This document shows, piece by piece, positions 8,962 through 18,302 of a stretch of DNA of 64,000 bases. The position numbers and the translations under genes are program-made. The stretch's first letter is position 1; each line of letters starts with the position of its first letter. The DNA is from Epilithonimonas lactis (GTDB lineage: Bacteria > Bacteroidota > Bacteroidia > Flavobacteriales > Weeksellaceae): positions 868,001 through 932,000 of the forward strand of contig NZ_FOFI01000001.1 of NCBI RefSeq assembly GCF_900110605.1, written 5' to 3'. The notes beneath the pieces were generated by a model. That model ran no database searches and was not told where the DNA came from. It worked only from the letters and a program-made list of their open reading frames with translations.

Positions 8962-9930
8962 ATGGAAAACAATATTTTAGATTGTGTCATTGTAGGTTCA
9001 GGACCGGCTGGTTTTACAGCAGCAATATACGCAGCTAGAGCAAGTCTTAAACCTGAATTATTCACCGGTTTGGAACCAGGCGGACAGCTGACGACGACGA
9101 CCGAAGTTGAGAATTTCCCAGGTTATCCAGATGGGATCACAGGTCCGGAAATGATGCTTCATCTTCAAAAACAAGCAGAACGTTTTGAGACCAAAGTGCA
9201 TTACGAAATGATCACCAAAGTGGAGTTTTCCAAAGTAAGAGGTGGCATTCACAAACTAAGTACAGGTTCTCGTGAGATCCTTGCAAAAAGTGTGATCATC
9301 TCGACTGGAGCTGCAGCAAAATATCTTGGATTGGCAGATGAGAAAAAATATTCTGGTGGCGGCGTTTCGGCTTGTGCAACTTGCGACGGATTTTTCTACA
9401 GAGGAAAAGATGTAGTGGTGGTAGGTGCTGGAGACACGGCGGCAGAGGAAGCAACTTATCTTTCAAAGATCTGTAACAAAGTGACTTTATTAGTTAGAAA
9501 AGACCATTTCCGTGCATCCAAAGTAATGGTCGACAGGGTTTTGAGCACATCCAACATCGAAGTGAAGTACAACCACGAACTCATTGGAATTGAAGGTGAA
9601 AATGCTTTGGTAGAAAGAGCAAAGGTGGTGAACAATTTGACTGACGAAGTTTCAACAATCGATGTTCACGGAATTTTCATCGCAATCGGTCATAAACCGA
9701 ACACTGGGATTTTCAAAGGACAAATCGACTTGGACGAAAACGAATACATCATCACCGAAGGAAAATCTGCAAGAACCAATCTTCCAGGAGTTTTCGCAGC
9801 GGGCGATGTTCAGGATCATCATTACAGACAGGCGATCACGGCTGCAGGAAGCGGTTGTATGGCGGCAATGGATGCAGAGAAATATCTAGGTGAATTAGCC
9901 GGTGAAAACCATACTTGGGTTGAACAGTAA
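8962..9930 (+). CDS. trxB: Thioredoxin reductase (NADPH)
   Basis: A 322-aa FAD/NADPH disulfide reductase that recycles thioredoxin in the cytosol. The N-terminal FAD-binding motif GSGPAGFTAAIYAAR is at about 12-26. The redox-active CATC motif (CATCDGFF) is at about 137. The NADPH-binding motif GAGDTAAEEA is at about 155-164. The C-terminal FAD motif GVFAAGDVQD is at about 279-288. All catalytic elements are intact and the length is standard. It is transcribed alone and followed by a strong terminator. Confidence 0.96.
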   Translation: MENNILDCVIVGSGPAGFTAAIYAARASLKPELFTGLEPGGQLTTTTEVENFPGYPDGITGPEMMLHLQKQAERFETKVHYEMITKVEFSKVRGGIHKLSTGSREILAKSVIISTGAAAKYLGLADEKKYSGGGVSACATCDGFFYRGKDVVVVGAGDTAAEEATYLSKICNKVTLLVRKDHFRASKVMVDRVLSTSNIEVKYNHELIGIEGENALVERAKVVNNLTDEVSTIDVHGIFIAIGHKPNTGIFKGQIDLDENEYIITEGKSARTNLPGVFAAGDVQDHHYRQAITAAGSGCMAAMDAEKYLGELAGENHTWVEQ

Positions 9931-9957
9931 GCAAAAATTCAATCTTTATAAAATCAA

Positions 9958-9988
9958 AATACATCGGGAATCTCGGTGTATTTTTTTT
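9958..9988 (+). terminator. Rho-independent terminator of trxB
   Basis: Ten-base stem AATACATCGG / TCGGTGTATT with a GAATC loop, followed by a run of eight T. It begins 28 bases after the trxB stop. Confidence 0.85.
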
Positions 9989-10098
9989 GCTTTAGACTAA
10001 GATAAAAAAAATCAATAATAAAAATCGAACTGAGTTCCAAAACCTTCGTCACTACCAACGGCATTTAGAATAGATAAAAATTTTCCTCACAAAATCAA

Positions 10099-10124
10099 AA
10101 TACACCGAGAATTCCCGGTGTATT
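10099..10124. terminator. Second, nearly identical terminator hairpin
   Basis: Stem AATACACCG / CGGTGTATT within a context (AAAATCAAAATACA) almost the same as the trxB terminator 141 bases earlier. The T tract is weaker (TTTCTTT). It lies between trxB and the convergent DUF1275 gene. It looks like a duplicated terminator with about 110 bp of featureless sequence between the copies. Confidence 0.6.
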
Positions 10125-10182
10125 TCTTTAGAAAAGAACTATTACAAAAAACTAATATATATAAAATGTGTTTCTTATTTTT

Positions 10183-11031
10183 TTAATCCTCGCTGAAAGC
10201 AAGTTTTGTGTTTGTTCTTGGACGGCTGGTCGTCCTATTCTCATCTTTGTTATGGATCTTATAATATAAGAATGCGATGAAAGTTGGTTTGTGATAGATT
10301 TTGTAATATCTATATTCCGTTTGGAAATGTCTCAAGTTGATCTTGTAGAAGTCATATCCGATCACTACCAAAAGACAGATGCTGATGAGGTAGAACACTC
10401 GGAACTCTAGGCTGTAGTAGGTCAATCCAGAGAAGATCGCGCCCAAAACATAGGCTGCCATGATGCTCATCAAAAGCTTTGCTCTTGCGATCAACTCTGG
10501 GTTCTTTCTGAATTTCTTCTGTGTAAACATTGAAGCCAAGATTCCAAGATCGGTGGTAGTACCAGTAAGGTGCGTGGTTTTTACCGAGAAGTTGGAGATA
10601 CTGGCCGTCAAACCATTTTGAAGACCTGTTGCGAACAACATCAATGCTACCAAGGCTTCCGTCTCTCCCAAAGTCTTTTCGTAGAAGAATTGACCATAGA
10701 CACCGACTGCCAACAGACATAGTATTTCTAGAAATATCGGCAATGAGTGGGCAAAATATTTACTTTTCTTATTCAGGTTGATCACACTCATGTTGGATAC
10801 AAATCCACCGAAGAAGAACAAAAAGATCCATCCACCTACCACGGCGACCTGAGACCAGTTTCCCTGGCTTATCTCTGCCGCGAAGATGGCGTAATGTCCT
10901 GTGACGTTGGACGTAAAAGAGAGAAATATCAATAGAGATGCTATATTTATAGTCCCTGCTGTGAAAGCAGTCAGCGTTCCCAGTCTGATGTTGTCTCCCA
11001 ACGTTCTGCTGTTACTATAATTTCTTAACAT
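10183..11031 (-). CDS. DUF1275 (YoaK-type) membrane protein
   Basis: A 282-aa integral membrane protein with about six helices between residues 15 and 240, including NIASLLIFLSFTSNVTGHYA at the start of the domain. The TSNVTGH and LTGTTTDLG phrases are typical of the DUF1275/YoaK family, whose substrate is not known. A charged tail of about 30 residues (NKDENRTTSRPRTNTK) follows the last helix. The next upstream gene on this strand (11079-11570) ends 47 bases before this one starts, so the two are probably one transcript. Confidence 0.8.
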   Translation of the reverse strand: MLRNYSNSRTLGDNIRLGTLTAFTAGTINIASLLIFLSFTSNVTGHYAIFAAEISQGNWSQVAVVGGWIFLFFFGGFVSNMSVINLNKKSKYFAHSLPIFLEILCLLAVGVYGQFFYEKTLGETEALVALMLFATGLQNGLTASISNFSVKTTHLTGTTTDLGILASMFTQKKFRKNPELIARAKLLMSIMAAYVLGAIFSGLTYYSLEFRVFYLISICLLVVIGYDFYKINLRHFQTEYRYYKIYHKPTFIAFLYYKIHNKDENRTTSRPRTNTKLAFSED

Positions 11032-11078
11032 TTTACTTTACTTTTAATAATTAAATTCTAATTTTTCATCATCGTTCC

Positions 11079-11570
11079 CTACAAGAAAACTTCTGCCAAT
11101 CTTCCTTTTTCCGGGATGAATTCTGTAGTCGCAGTCACCACTTCTTGAGGTTCAACGTGCTTGTTTTTCTTCAGGTAGTTTGTAATTTCGAATTGGTTTT
11201 TCTTCAGAGTCCTGCTCTTGGTAGCAGAGAAGTAAGCTTCGTCTATCGCTGCAGCCTCGATGTAATTGTTGAAGGTGCGCTGGAAACTTCCTGTGAAGAT
11301 GTCGCAAGTGATCTTGTTGATGAGACTCGGATATTTGTTGTTGATAATGCTATAAGCATCACAAAAAGCCTGAGATCTTATCTTCCCAAAAACAGTACTT
11401 TTTGTTGTGAACAGCAGATCTCTGATAGAATCGCCCATATCGTAGCCTGTAACGAAAAGAATGTTATATTTGTTCTCATCATGTTGTTCATGCTTCTTCT
11501 TCAAAACTTTTTTCAAGATGTCCAAAGATTCCAGTGAAAAGTCTGTCGCTATTAAAATGGTTTTGGTCAT
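11079..11570 (-). CDS. UspA-like small protein
   Basis: A 163-aa soluble protein. The N-terminus MTKTILIATDFSLESLDIL resembles the first beta-strand and ATP-contacting segment of universal stress proteins (ILIATDFS). The usual C-terminal G-x(2)-G-x(9)-G(S/T) nucleotide motif is absent. The C-terminal 40 residues (KKNKHVEPQEVV onwards) match nothing I know. It is probably a degenerate or divergent stress protein that does not bind ATP in the standard way. It lies upstream of, and likely with, the DUF1275 gene. Confidence 0.5.
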   Translation of the reverse strand: MTKTILIATDFSLESLDILKKVLKKKHEQHDENKYNILFVTGYDMGDSIRDLLFTTKSTVFGKIRSQAFCDAYSIINNKYPSLINKITCDIFTGSFQRTFNNYIEAAAIDEAYFSATKSRTLKKNQFEITNYLKKNKHVEPQEVVTATTEFIPEKGRLAEVFL

Positions 11571-11774
11571 AACTTTATAATTTTTGTGAGTTGTCGTTTT
11601 TTGATACTACAAAACTATACCCACCAAATTAGAAAGTCTTTGGAACCGAATTAAAATGTAATTAGAGAGATTAAAATGAGATTAGAATTTCATTTTTCAA
11701 AAGAATTTAGTCGTCGAACCACTTCGTAAGATTTCGAAAGAAATGGCAAATGGCACTGCGAAACAAAACGAAAA

Positions 11775-13166
11775 TTAGTAGGTCACAAAGATCGGAAAGC
11801 TGATCTGCACCGTTGTCCCAATATCCTGCTTAGAATTGATGATCAATTCGCCATTGTGTATTCGGATGATATTCCTTGCCAGCGGCAATCCAATGCCATA
11901 ACCTTCGTAATTTTTGGTATTAGAAGCGCGGAAAAAGGGATCATAGATTTTATCGAATTCAGAATCCGGGATTCCAATTCCGTTGTCTTTCACGATGATG
12001 TAGACGTGCGTGTCTGTTGCGCCAAGTGAAACTTTAACCTGTTGAAAATTAGAGTATTTGCAGGCGTTATTGATTATGTTTGCCATCGCAAGATGGAGTA
12101 GTTGCTCGTTTCCTTGCACTTTTAACTTCTTAGGATTGTCTGGCAACATGCTGATATCCATGAAGACATTATTGTTGGAATTGATCCTCGTTGCCGTTTC
12201 GATAACGTCCCAGAGCAACTGGTCCATTCTCACTTTGTCCATTTTCTGGATCTTGCCATCAAAACCTGTTTGCGCGATCATTAGTAGCGCTTTGATTTTC
12301 TTATCTAGCTTTTCAGCTTCTTCCAAGATGATCTGAAGCGTTTCCTGATAATGTTCCTCGGTTCTTTTCATAGATAGCGCCACGTCAGCTTCTCCCATGA
12401 TGGAAGTCAAAGGCGTTCTTAGTTCGTGTGAGACATTTCCGATCAAGTGGTTTTGTGTTTCGAAAGACGTCTCGATTCTGTTCAGCATGCCGTTGAAAGT
12501 ATCGACCAATTCATTCAATTCTGTGTTGCCTGGCTGCGGTTCCAATCTCAAATGCAGATTTTCGGAACTGATCTCTTTCACCTTATTTGTGATCTTCAGG
12601 ATCGGCTTGAATAAGGTTTTAGAGAGATAAAAAGAAAAGATCATGGAGAAGAAAAGTGCCAAGATCATACAAGTGATCAAAGTTCTCTTCAGATATCCCA
12701 AGTAATAGACGACATAATGGTTTTTCGCAGATGCTATGGCGATGTAATCTTTGTTATGCGAATGGAAACTTTGACCTATGTAATAGAGCTCCTTGTCGTT
12801 GTAGTTGGCAACACCTTTTTTTACAATATTTTTGAAGAATGTATCCGGAATGTGGATCTGGTGTGAGATCTTGCTGTAGTTGGAATCCTTCGGAACTTCG
12901 AAAACATAATCTTTCTCCATCGGTAATTCCTCTTCTCTGGTCAAATTGGAAATGATCTGATTGGTCGTCGTATCAATATGCGGTCTGCTTTTCTCGATCT
13001 GTACAATCGTTGTTGCTCGGATCTTCAAAAGTTCATAGAATCTCTGATGCGAAAAATTAACAATGGAAAAATAAACCAATCCACTGAAAAGCAGTATGAC
13101 CACAGTGAAAACAAGCATCAAAAGAAGCATGGTCTTGGTTTGATTGGTAGAGATCCTTTTTAGCAT
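11775..13166 (-). CDS. Sensor histidine kinase
   Basis: A 463-aa membrane kinase. Helix 1 is at about 13-34, a periplasmic sensor at about 35-163, and helix 2 at about 164-184. A HAMP linker follows at about 185-235. The HisKA domain has the phospho-acceptor His in SHELRTPLTSIMGE at about 248. The HATPase domain has N-box NIINNACKYS at about 364, G1 DNGIGIP at about 397 and G2 YGIGLPLARN at about 425. It starts four bases after the stop of the response regulator gene, so the pair is one operon. The input signal is unknown. Confidence 0.92.
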   Translation of the reverse strand: MLKRISTNQTKTMLLLMLVFTVVILLFSGLVYFSIVNFSHQRFYELLKIRATTIVQIEKSRPHIDTTTNQIISNLTREEELPMEKDYVFEVPKDSNYSKISHQIHIPDTFFKNIVKKGVANYNDKELYYIGQSFHSHNKDYIAIASAKNHYVVYYLGYLKRTLITCMILALFFSMIFSFYLSKTLFKPILKITNKVKEISSENLHLRLEPQPGNTELNELVDTFNGMLNRIETSFETQNHLIGNVSHELRTPLTSIMGEADVALSMKRTEEHYQETLQIILEEAEKLDKKIKALLMIAQTGFDGKIQKMDKVRMDQLLWDVIETATRINSNNNVFMDISMLPDNPKKLKVQGNEQLLHLAMANIINNACKYSNFQQVKVSLGATDTHVYIIVKDNGIGIPDSEFDKIYDPFFRASNTKNYEGYGIGLPLARNIIRIHNGELIINSKQDIGTTVQISFPIFVTY

Positions 13167-13170
13167 ATTC

Positions 13171-13875
13171 TTAAGGTTTTTTCAGGACGTAGCCCATTCC
13201 TATGACGGTGTGGATGATTTTGTTGTCGTCCATATTGTCGAGTTTTTTTCTGAGATAATTCACGTAGACGTCCACCACATTGGTTCCCAATTCATAATTC
13301 ACGCCCCAGACGGCCTCCAATATTTCTGCTCTGGAGATCACCTTTTCGGGATTGTTTAGGAAATAAAGTAGAAGTTTATATTCTGTGGAGGTCAATGATA
13401 TTTCGGTGCCGTTTCTGGTAACCTTCTTGGCGTAATCGTTGATGGTAAGATCTTCGAATTGATAGATGTTTTCATCGTTTTCCACTTCGATTGCATCCGC
13501 ACCATTGCTGTGTCCGCTTCTTCTTAACAAAGATTTTATCCTCGCTACCAATTCTATGAATTTAAAAGGTTTCACGAGATAATCATCGCCACCACTTTCC
13601 AATCCCATGACAATATTTTCGGAAGAGTCCAAGGCTGTCAAAAACAGGATGGGAACGGTTTTGTTCTTTTTTCGAATCTCTTTACAGACCTCTAAACCAT
13701 TAATGTCTGGCAACATAATGTCCAAGATGATCATGTCGAAATCATTGTTTTCCACCATCTTGATTCCGCTATTGCCGTCCAATGCAACAGAGATTTCGTA
13801 TTCCAATTCCTGAAGACCTTTTTTGATAAAGGAAACGACGCTGGATTCATCTTCGATCAGAATGATTTTTTTCAT
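13171..13875 (-). CDS. OmpR-family response regulator
   Basis: A 234-aa two-component regulator partnered with the kinase just downstream. The receiver domain (about 1-118) has the acidic pair in LIEDE, the phospho-acceptor Asp in MIILDIMLPD (about 53), Thr in ILFLTALDS and Lys in LVKPFKF. The winged-helix DNA-binding domain (about 135-232) has LTSTEYKLLLYF, NVVDVYVNYLRKKL and GMGYVLKKP. All key residues are present. Its own promoter should lie in the ~440-bp gap upstream. Confidence 0.94.
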   Translation of the reverse strand: MKKIILIEDESSVVSFIKKGLQELEYEISVALDGNSGIKMVENNDFDMIILDIMLPDINGLEVCKEIRKKNKTVPILFLTALDSSENIVMGLESGGDDYLVKPFKFIELVARIKSLLRRSGHSNGADAIEVENDENIYQFEDLTINDYAKKVTRNGTEISLTSTEYKLLLYFLNNPEKVISRAEILEAVWGVNYELGTNVVDVYVNYLRKKLDNMDDNKIIHTVIGMGYVLKKP

Positions 13876-14253
13876 AGAGTTTAGACTTCACAATGGTTGT
13901 GGTAGTTCAAAAATAACAATTTAATTTTAAAGCTCCACCGCAGTAGCTTTTTGTTTTGAGGAAAATGCTAGAAATTTATTTCGTTTGCGTACAGCAAGTC
14001 TTTTTTGGTCCTTACGAAAGGTCTCTGAAATTGACTTTGAGGTATTCACTTTTAATTTTGATGTTCTAAAAAGACAGTTTTTTACAAATTCAAAATAATC
14101 TGTCTAGTTGTGAAGAATTCCCAACAAAGTTTGACTGACTTTTGAAGCCATTATGTCTTTGTAATCTGTCTCATTACTCTTCTTCACATTTTTAGAAACT
14201 ATTGAATTTTTTTTTGTTTAAGTTCGATACTTATTCAGTTCAGTAAAACCTGG
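13876..14253. other. Gap without a gene
   Basis: About 380 bases upstream of the response regulator. No open frame of substance is visible on either strand. It should hold the promoter of the two-component operon, but I find no exact TAnnTTTG box in the right place. Confidence 0.5.
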
Positions 14254-14294
14254 TAATAAAAAATCCCATTCAACAACTTGTCGAATGGGATTTT
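14254..14294 (-). terminator. Terminator of the SDR gene (minus strand)
   Basis: Twelve-base stem AAAATCCCATTC (14260-14271) / GAATGGGATTTT (14283-14294). On the minus strand it is followed by a T-rich run (TTTTTTATT) and lies 19 bases past the SDR stop. Confidence 0.85.
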
Positions 14295-14312
14295 GATTGA
14301 TTTTAAATTTCA

Positions 14313-15071
14313 TTAAAGTTTGAAACCGCCTGAAACTTCAACTCTTTGACCATTAATCCATTTGGAATCGTCTGAGCAAAGAAACGCAACCACGCTTCCG
14401 ATATCATCCGGCAAACCAACTCTTCCCAAAGCCGTTTCAGAAGCCAAATGTTTGTTCAAATCGGAAATGTCACGGACAACACCGCCACCAAAATCAGTCT
14501 CAATCGCACCAGGAGCAATAGAATTAACTCTGATTTTTCGAGCGCCAAATTCCAAAGCCTGATATCTTGACAAAGAATCGATTGCCGCTTTCATCGCGCC
14601 GTAAGCAGAATAACCAGGCATTGAGAATCTTGCCAATCCAGACGATGTGTTCACAATACTGCTTCCGTCATTCAATAATGGTAGAAGTTTTTGAGTTAAG
14701 AAATATGGGCCTTTGAAATGGATATTTGTCATTGCATCCAAAATCTCTTCAGTTGTTGTTTCAAAACTTTCGTTGATTCCGATTCCTGCGTTGTTGACCA
14801 ATGCGTCCAATTTTGCAGAAGCAAATTGAGTGTCCAAAACATCTTTCACGTCGGTTACGAACTGGTCAAAACCTGCTGTGGTAGAGATATCCAAAGGTAA
14901 AGCGAATGCTTTTTGTCCAAGAGTTTCGATTTCTTTTACAACTTCGTCTGCTGCTTCTTTTTTGGTTTGATAAGTTAAGATGATATCAAATCCTTTTTTT
15001 GCCAATTGTAAAGCTGAATCTTTTCCCAATCCGCGGCTTGCGCCTGTTACTAATGCTATTTTACTTGCCAT
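14313..15071 (-). CDS. Short-chain dehydrogenase/reductase
   Basis: A 252-aa classical SDR. The cofactor motif is TGASRGLGKDSA (TGxxxGxG) at about 9, followed by NNAGIG at about 92. The catalytic Ser is in SSGLARFS and the Tyr-x3-Lys in YSAYGAMKAA at about 156. The C-terminal SDR signature INGQRVEVSGGF is present. The fold and NAD(P)-dependence are certain; the substrate is not. An AraC regulator gene lies 84 bases upstream on the same strand and is a plausible controller. Confidence 0.92.
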   Translation of the reverse strand: MASKIALVTGASRGLGKDSALQLAKKGFDIILTYQTKKEAADEVVKEIETLGQKAFALPLDISTTAGFDQFVTDVKDVLDTQFASAKLDALVNNAGIGINESFETTTEEILDAMTNIHFKGPYFLTQKLLPLLNDGSSIVNTSSGLARFSMPGYSAYGAMKAAIDSLSRYQALEFGARKIRVNSIAPGAIETDFGGGVVRDISDLNKHLASETALGRVGLPDDIGSVVAFLCSDDSKWINGQRVEVSGGFKL

Positions 15072-15135
15072 TTTTATTTGTTTTAATTAATGCTACAAAG
15101 TTGGAAAATTATCGCATTCGTTGGTTTGCATATAT

Positions 15136-15149
15136 CAAATTTAAATTTG
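15136..15149. promoter_or_regulatory. Palindrome between AraC and SDR genes
   Basis: CAAATTTAAATTTG is a perfect 14-bp palindrome. It lies in the 84-bp gap upstream of the SDR start and just past the AraC stop. It could be an operator, but AT-rich palindromes of this length also arise by chance. Confidence 0.3.
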
Positions 15150-15155
15150 TGAAAA

Positions 15156-16097
15156 TCAAACAATCAGTAATTCGCGGTAATGTTGCGGCGATTGTTGGCT
15201 GTATTTTTTAAAGAAGTTAGAAAAATGTGCGACCTCTTCGAAACCCAATGTGAAAGCGATTTCCGAAATATTCCATTGCGTTTGGGTCAGTAATATTTTA
15301 GCTTCCTGAAAAATCCGGCTTCCTATGATTTCACCCGTTGTTTTGCCAGTTGTTTCTTTCAGAACTCTGTTGAGGTGATTCACGTGAACACCCAAAATTC
15401 CGGCAAAATCTGCAGGCGTTTTAAGTTGAAGAAGTTGGCTGATATTTTCGATAGGGAACTGTCTTTCCAATAGTTCGATGAATAGAGTAGTCGTTCTGGA
15501 AGCGGCAGTTTTGGTATTTTCAATTGGTTTAATTGGTTTTAATTTCTGACCCAAATGAATTAATTCCATTACGTAATTTCTCAGCAAATCATATTTATAA
15601 AGATAATCCGACTTGATTTCTTCGTGCATTTTCAGAAAAATTGCTTCAAATTGATGAAACTGTTCTGTCGAGATTTGAAAGATAAAATCGCTCTGAGCCG
15701 AGAAAACTGGAAGAAAGTCAAGCTCCAATCCAACTTTCGTGACTGGCAAAAAATCTTTCGTAAAAACACAAAAATGTCCCGATTGCTCTTTACATTGATT
15801 GGTGTAGTTATAAGGAATCTTCGGCGATGCGAAAAGAACGGCGCAATCTTCTATCTCAATGGTTTTGTCTGCGTATTCGACTTTATTCTTTCCATTGATC
15901 AAACTTATTTTATAGTAAGTTCTCCTGTTGTAGGGCATTTCAGTCTTCGAAGTACTGGTCCTGTAGATTTCAGAAATATCAAAAACATTGAAGTGCCCAA
16001 TATCCTTATTGATATTTTCAGTAAGGAATTGATTGATGTCAGGACAAGTGTCTCCCAAAATATCCTGATAAAATTCTTTGATGGTGATAGAGCTCAT
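15156..16097 (-). CDS. AraC-family transcriptional regulator
   Basis: A 313-aa regulator. The N-terminal half (about 1-190) is a cupin-like ligand domain of the type common in flavobacterial AraC proteins. The C-terminal HTH_18 region (about 210-310) has LGVHVNHLNRVLKETTGKTT for the first helix-turn-helix and ISEIAFTLGFEEVAHFSNFF for the second. It ends HYRELLIV. It precedes the SDR gene on the same strand and may regulate it; the ligand is unknown. Confidence 0.9.
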   Translation of the reverse strand: MSSITIKEFYQDILGDTCPDINQFLTENINKDIGHFNVFDISEIYRTSTSKTEMPYNRRTYYKISLINGKNKVEYADKTIEIEDCAVLFASPKIPYNYTNQCKEQSGHFCVFTKDFLPVTKVGLELDFLPVFSAQSDFIFQISTEQFHQFEAIFLKMHEEIKSDYLYKYDLLRNYVMELIHLGQKLKPIKPIENTKTAASRTTTLFIELLERQFPIENISQLLQLKTPADFAGILGVHVNHLNRVLKETTGKTTGEIIGSRIFQEAKILLTQTQWNISEIAFTLGFEEVAHFSNFFKKYSQQSPQHYRELLIV

Positions 16098-16235
16098 TGC
16101 TTTGTAAAAATCAAAGATACGAGTTTGGGATTAATCCAAAAATAAGAATCTGAAAAACCATTAATCTACTCCAATCGATTGGGTTTGTTTTCCTAAGATG
16201 ATGGTTGATTATAAATGTAGATCCAAAATAAATTG

Positions 16236-16243
16236 TACTTTTG
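16236..16243 (+). promoter_or_regulatory. Candidate -7 box before the Cys/His-rich gene
   Basis: TACTTTTG fits TAnnTTTG. It ends 10 bases before ATG 16254, so the leader would be very short. No TTG is seen at the normal -33 spacing. Confidence 0.3.
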
Positions 16244-16253
16244 TCGCATCTCT

Positions 16254-16607
16254 ATGCAAAAATTCCTTCAAGGCTTAATGGTTTTTTCCTTGGTACTGAT
16301 ATTCTTTTACAATGTCAGTGGCATCAGCACATGCATAGAACACGCAAACCATGCAGAAAGCCACAGCAACACAAAAAAGGAAGGCAAGAGTGATCAAAAT
16401 GCTAAGTTTTCACAAGGCGACCACTGTCAATGCGCACTTCACATGCATATGCATAATGTGATCATGCCAGAAAACCTAAGCATTGCTTTTTCTTTACAAG
16501 ATGCGACAAATAGTGAGATTCCAAAAAAGAAGACCACGTCGTATGATTGCCTTTTGGATTTTTTCAGTTCGCGGGCGCCACCAAAATCTTTCTCTCCAGC
16601 AGTTTAA
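16254..16607 (+). CDS. Small Cys/His-rich secreted or membrane-anchored protein
   Basis: A 117-aa protein from ATG 16254 (MQKFLQGLMVFSLVLIFF), chosen over an upstream TTG because the hydrophobic signal then sits at the N-terminus. After the signal it is full of His and Cys: CIEHANHAESH, GDHCQCALHMHMHNV. It ends SSRAPPKSFSPAV. The layout (signal, His/Cys cluster, proline-rich end) recalls the small metal-linked HYC_CC_PP family of Flavobacteriia, but the defining HYC-CC string is not seen. The ABC exporter operon follows on the same strand 249 bases downstream, so metal binding linked to that exporter is plausible. Confidence 0.55.
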   Translation: MQKFLQGLMVFSLVLIFFYNVSGISTCIEHANHAESHSNTKKEGKSDQNAKFSQGDHCQCALHMHMHNVIMPENLSIAFSLQDATNSEIPKKKTTSYDCLLDFFSSRAPPKSFSPAV

Positions 16608-16856
16608 GTAAACACTTTGCTGAAAATCCTTGTTACAGATCGTCGTGCGGTCTGTGATCATTCACCTATGAACCTTCATCGGCGTAACTTCAAATCTTAA
16701 ACATTTTATTTTGCCCAATTCTAATATCGTACGGAATTGATAATGATGTTTAGTGTCATTGCAACTCCTATCCATCAAATATTGAATTGGAAAAGGTAAA
16801 AAGAGAGAGAAGCTATTTCGGTTCATCATTAATCTTCATAATTCAACTATCAATAC

Positions 16857-18302
16857 ATGTTTAAATCAACATTAAAATTAATTGTCCGGAAAACTCGGCA
16901 AGATCTCCTAAAAGGAAAGGCAAGTCGCATTATCCTGGCAACGGTCTTTTTATTTTGTACAGCGAGCATCATTCTGGCATTTGCAAAATACCGTGATCAT
17001 ATTTCTCAAATACAAGAGCACAGGAAGGAAGTGCGGGAAAACTGGGAGCACAGGCCGGATAAACATCCACACCGGATGGCCCATTACGGTTATCTCGTCT
17101 TCAGGTCAGCATATCCGCTCAGTATCTTTGACAGTGGACTGGATGATTTTCTTGGAAATGTCATCTTCCTGGAAGCACATAAACAAAACACGGCCAATAT
17201 CTCTGAAGCAGGAAGCTCAGGCATTCTTGTTCGGTTTGGTTCGTTTAACAGTGCTTTTATCCTTCAAACCCTGGTGCCACTGATCATCATTTTCTTTGGT
17301 TATGCACTCGTTTCTCAGGAGAGGGAAAATGCAACTTTGAAAATTCTCAATCTCCAAGGTGCTTCAGCGCGGGACATATTGTGGGGAAAGGTCTTAGGAC
17401 TTTGGCAGTTCTCTCTTTGTTTTTTAATCCCGCTAATTCCGGTGGCTTACATATTTGCCGTTTTAGCAGAGCCTTCCATGTGGGTGGATATCTTAGTTAG
17501 GGTCATCATGGTCCTGGTTAGTTACACCATGTATTATTTCTTCATTGCAACTATTACTGTGATCATTTCATCCTTCAGTAAAACCTCGTCCTTGTCTTTG
17601 GTAAGTTCGATTGGTTGTTGGTTGTTGTTGGTTGTATTCCTGCCGAAAACGGTGCAGTTTGCAGCGCAGAATATTTTTCCTACACCATCGCGAATTGCTT
17701 TTGAGACTACACTGGAAGAAGAAATTATAAGATCTGGTGATAGCCATAATCCGGATGATCCTCATTTTAAGAAAATAAAAGACTCGCTTTTAAAAAGATA
17801 TCATGTGGACGAGACGGCTAAATTGCCATTTAATTACAGCGGATTTATTATGAAAGAAGGAGAGAAGATGAGTTCTCAGATCTACATAAGGCATCAAAAA
17901 GAATTGCAGGGACAATACATCAATCAATTGAGATTTTCGGAATTATTTGGTTTTGTTGATCCATTGCTAGCTGTCAAAAATTATTCTATGACAGCTGCCG
18001 GGACAGATTTTGACACGTATCAGCGTTTTCAAGGTCAAGCCGAGCAATATCGCTACAAAATGGCGCAGCATCTCAATGACCTTCAAATTGAAAATATAAG
18101 CAATATCAAACCCACATCTGGGCAGCCTGCTGCTGTGGTAGACAGTGACCATTGGAAGGAATTCGCAGATTTCGAGTACAGATTTTCCAATGTCAGCGAA
18201 ACGATCAAAGAACAGATAATACCTTTTGGAATTCTTATATTTTGGTTGATTGCCTGTACGTGTGCCATTGAGATAAGATCCAGAAACCTAAAATTCATCT
18301 AA
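16857..18302 (+). CDS. ABC-2 type permease with DUF3526-like region (first)
   Basis: A 481-aa permease. An N-terminal helix is at about 25-43, then an extracytoplasmic loop of about 90 residues. A membrane block of five helices runs from about 137 to 275, a second large loop from about 276 to 455, and a last helix from about 456 to 472. The N-terminal loop has a His/Arg-rich stretch (EHRPDKHPHRMAHYG). LVSQERENATLKILNLQGAS is typical of ABC-2/DUF3526 permeases. The next permease starts immediately after the stop. The substrate is unknown; the family often accompanies metal or peptide export. Confidence 0.8.
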   Translation: MFKSTLKLIVRKTRQDLLKGKASRIILATVFLFCTASIILAFAKYRDHISQIQEHRKEVRENWEHRPDKHPHRMAHYGYLVFRSAYPLSIFDSGLDDFLGNVIFLEAHKQNTANISEAGSSGILVRFGSFNSAFILQTLVPLIIIFFGYALVSQERENATLKILNLQGASARDILWGKVLGLWQFSLCFLIPLIPVAYIFAVLAEPSMWVDILVRVIMVLVSYTMYYFFIATITVIISSFSKTSSLSLVSSIGCWLLLVVFLPKTVQFAAQNIFPTPSRIAFETTLEEEIIRSGDSHNPDDPHFKKIKDSLLKRYHVDETAKLPFNYSGFIMKEGEKMSSQIYIRHQKELQGQYINQLRFSELFGFVDPLLAVKNYSMTAAGTDFDTYQRFQGQAEQYRYKMAQHLNDLQIENISNIKPTSGQPAAVVDSDHWKEFADFEYRFSNVSETIKEQIIPFGILIFWLIACTCAIEIRSRNLKFI

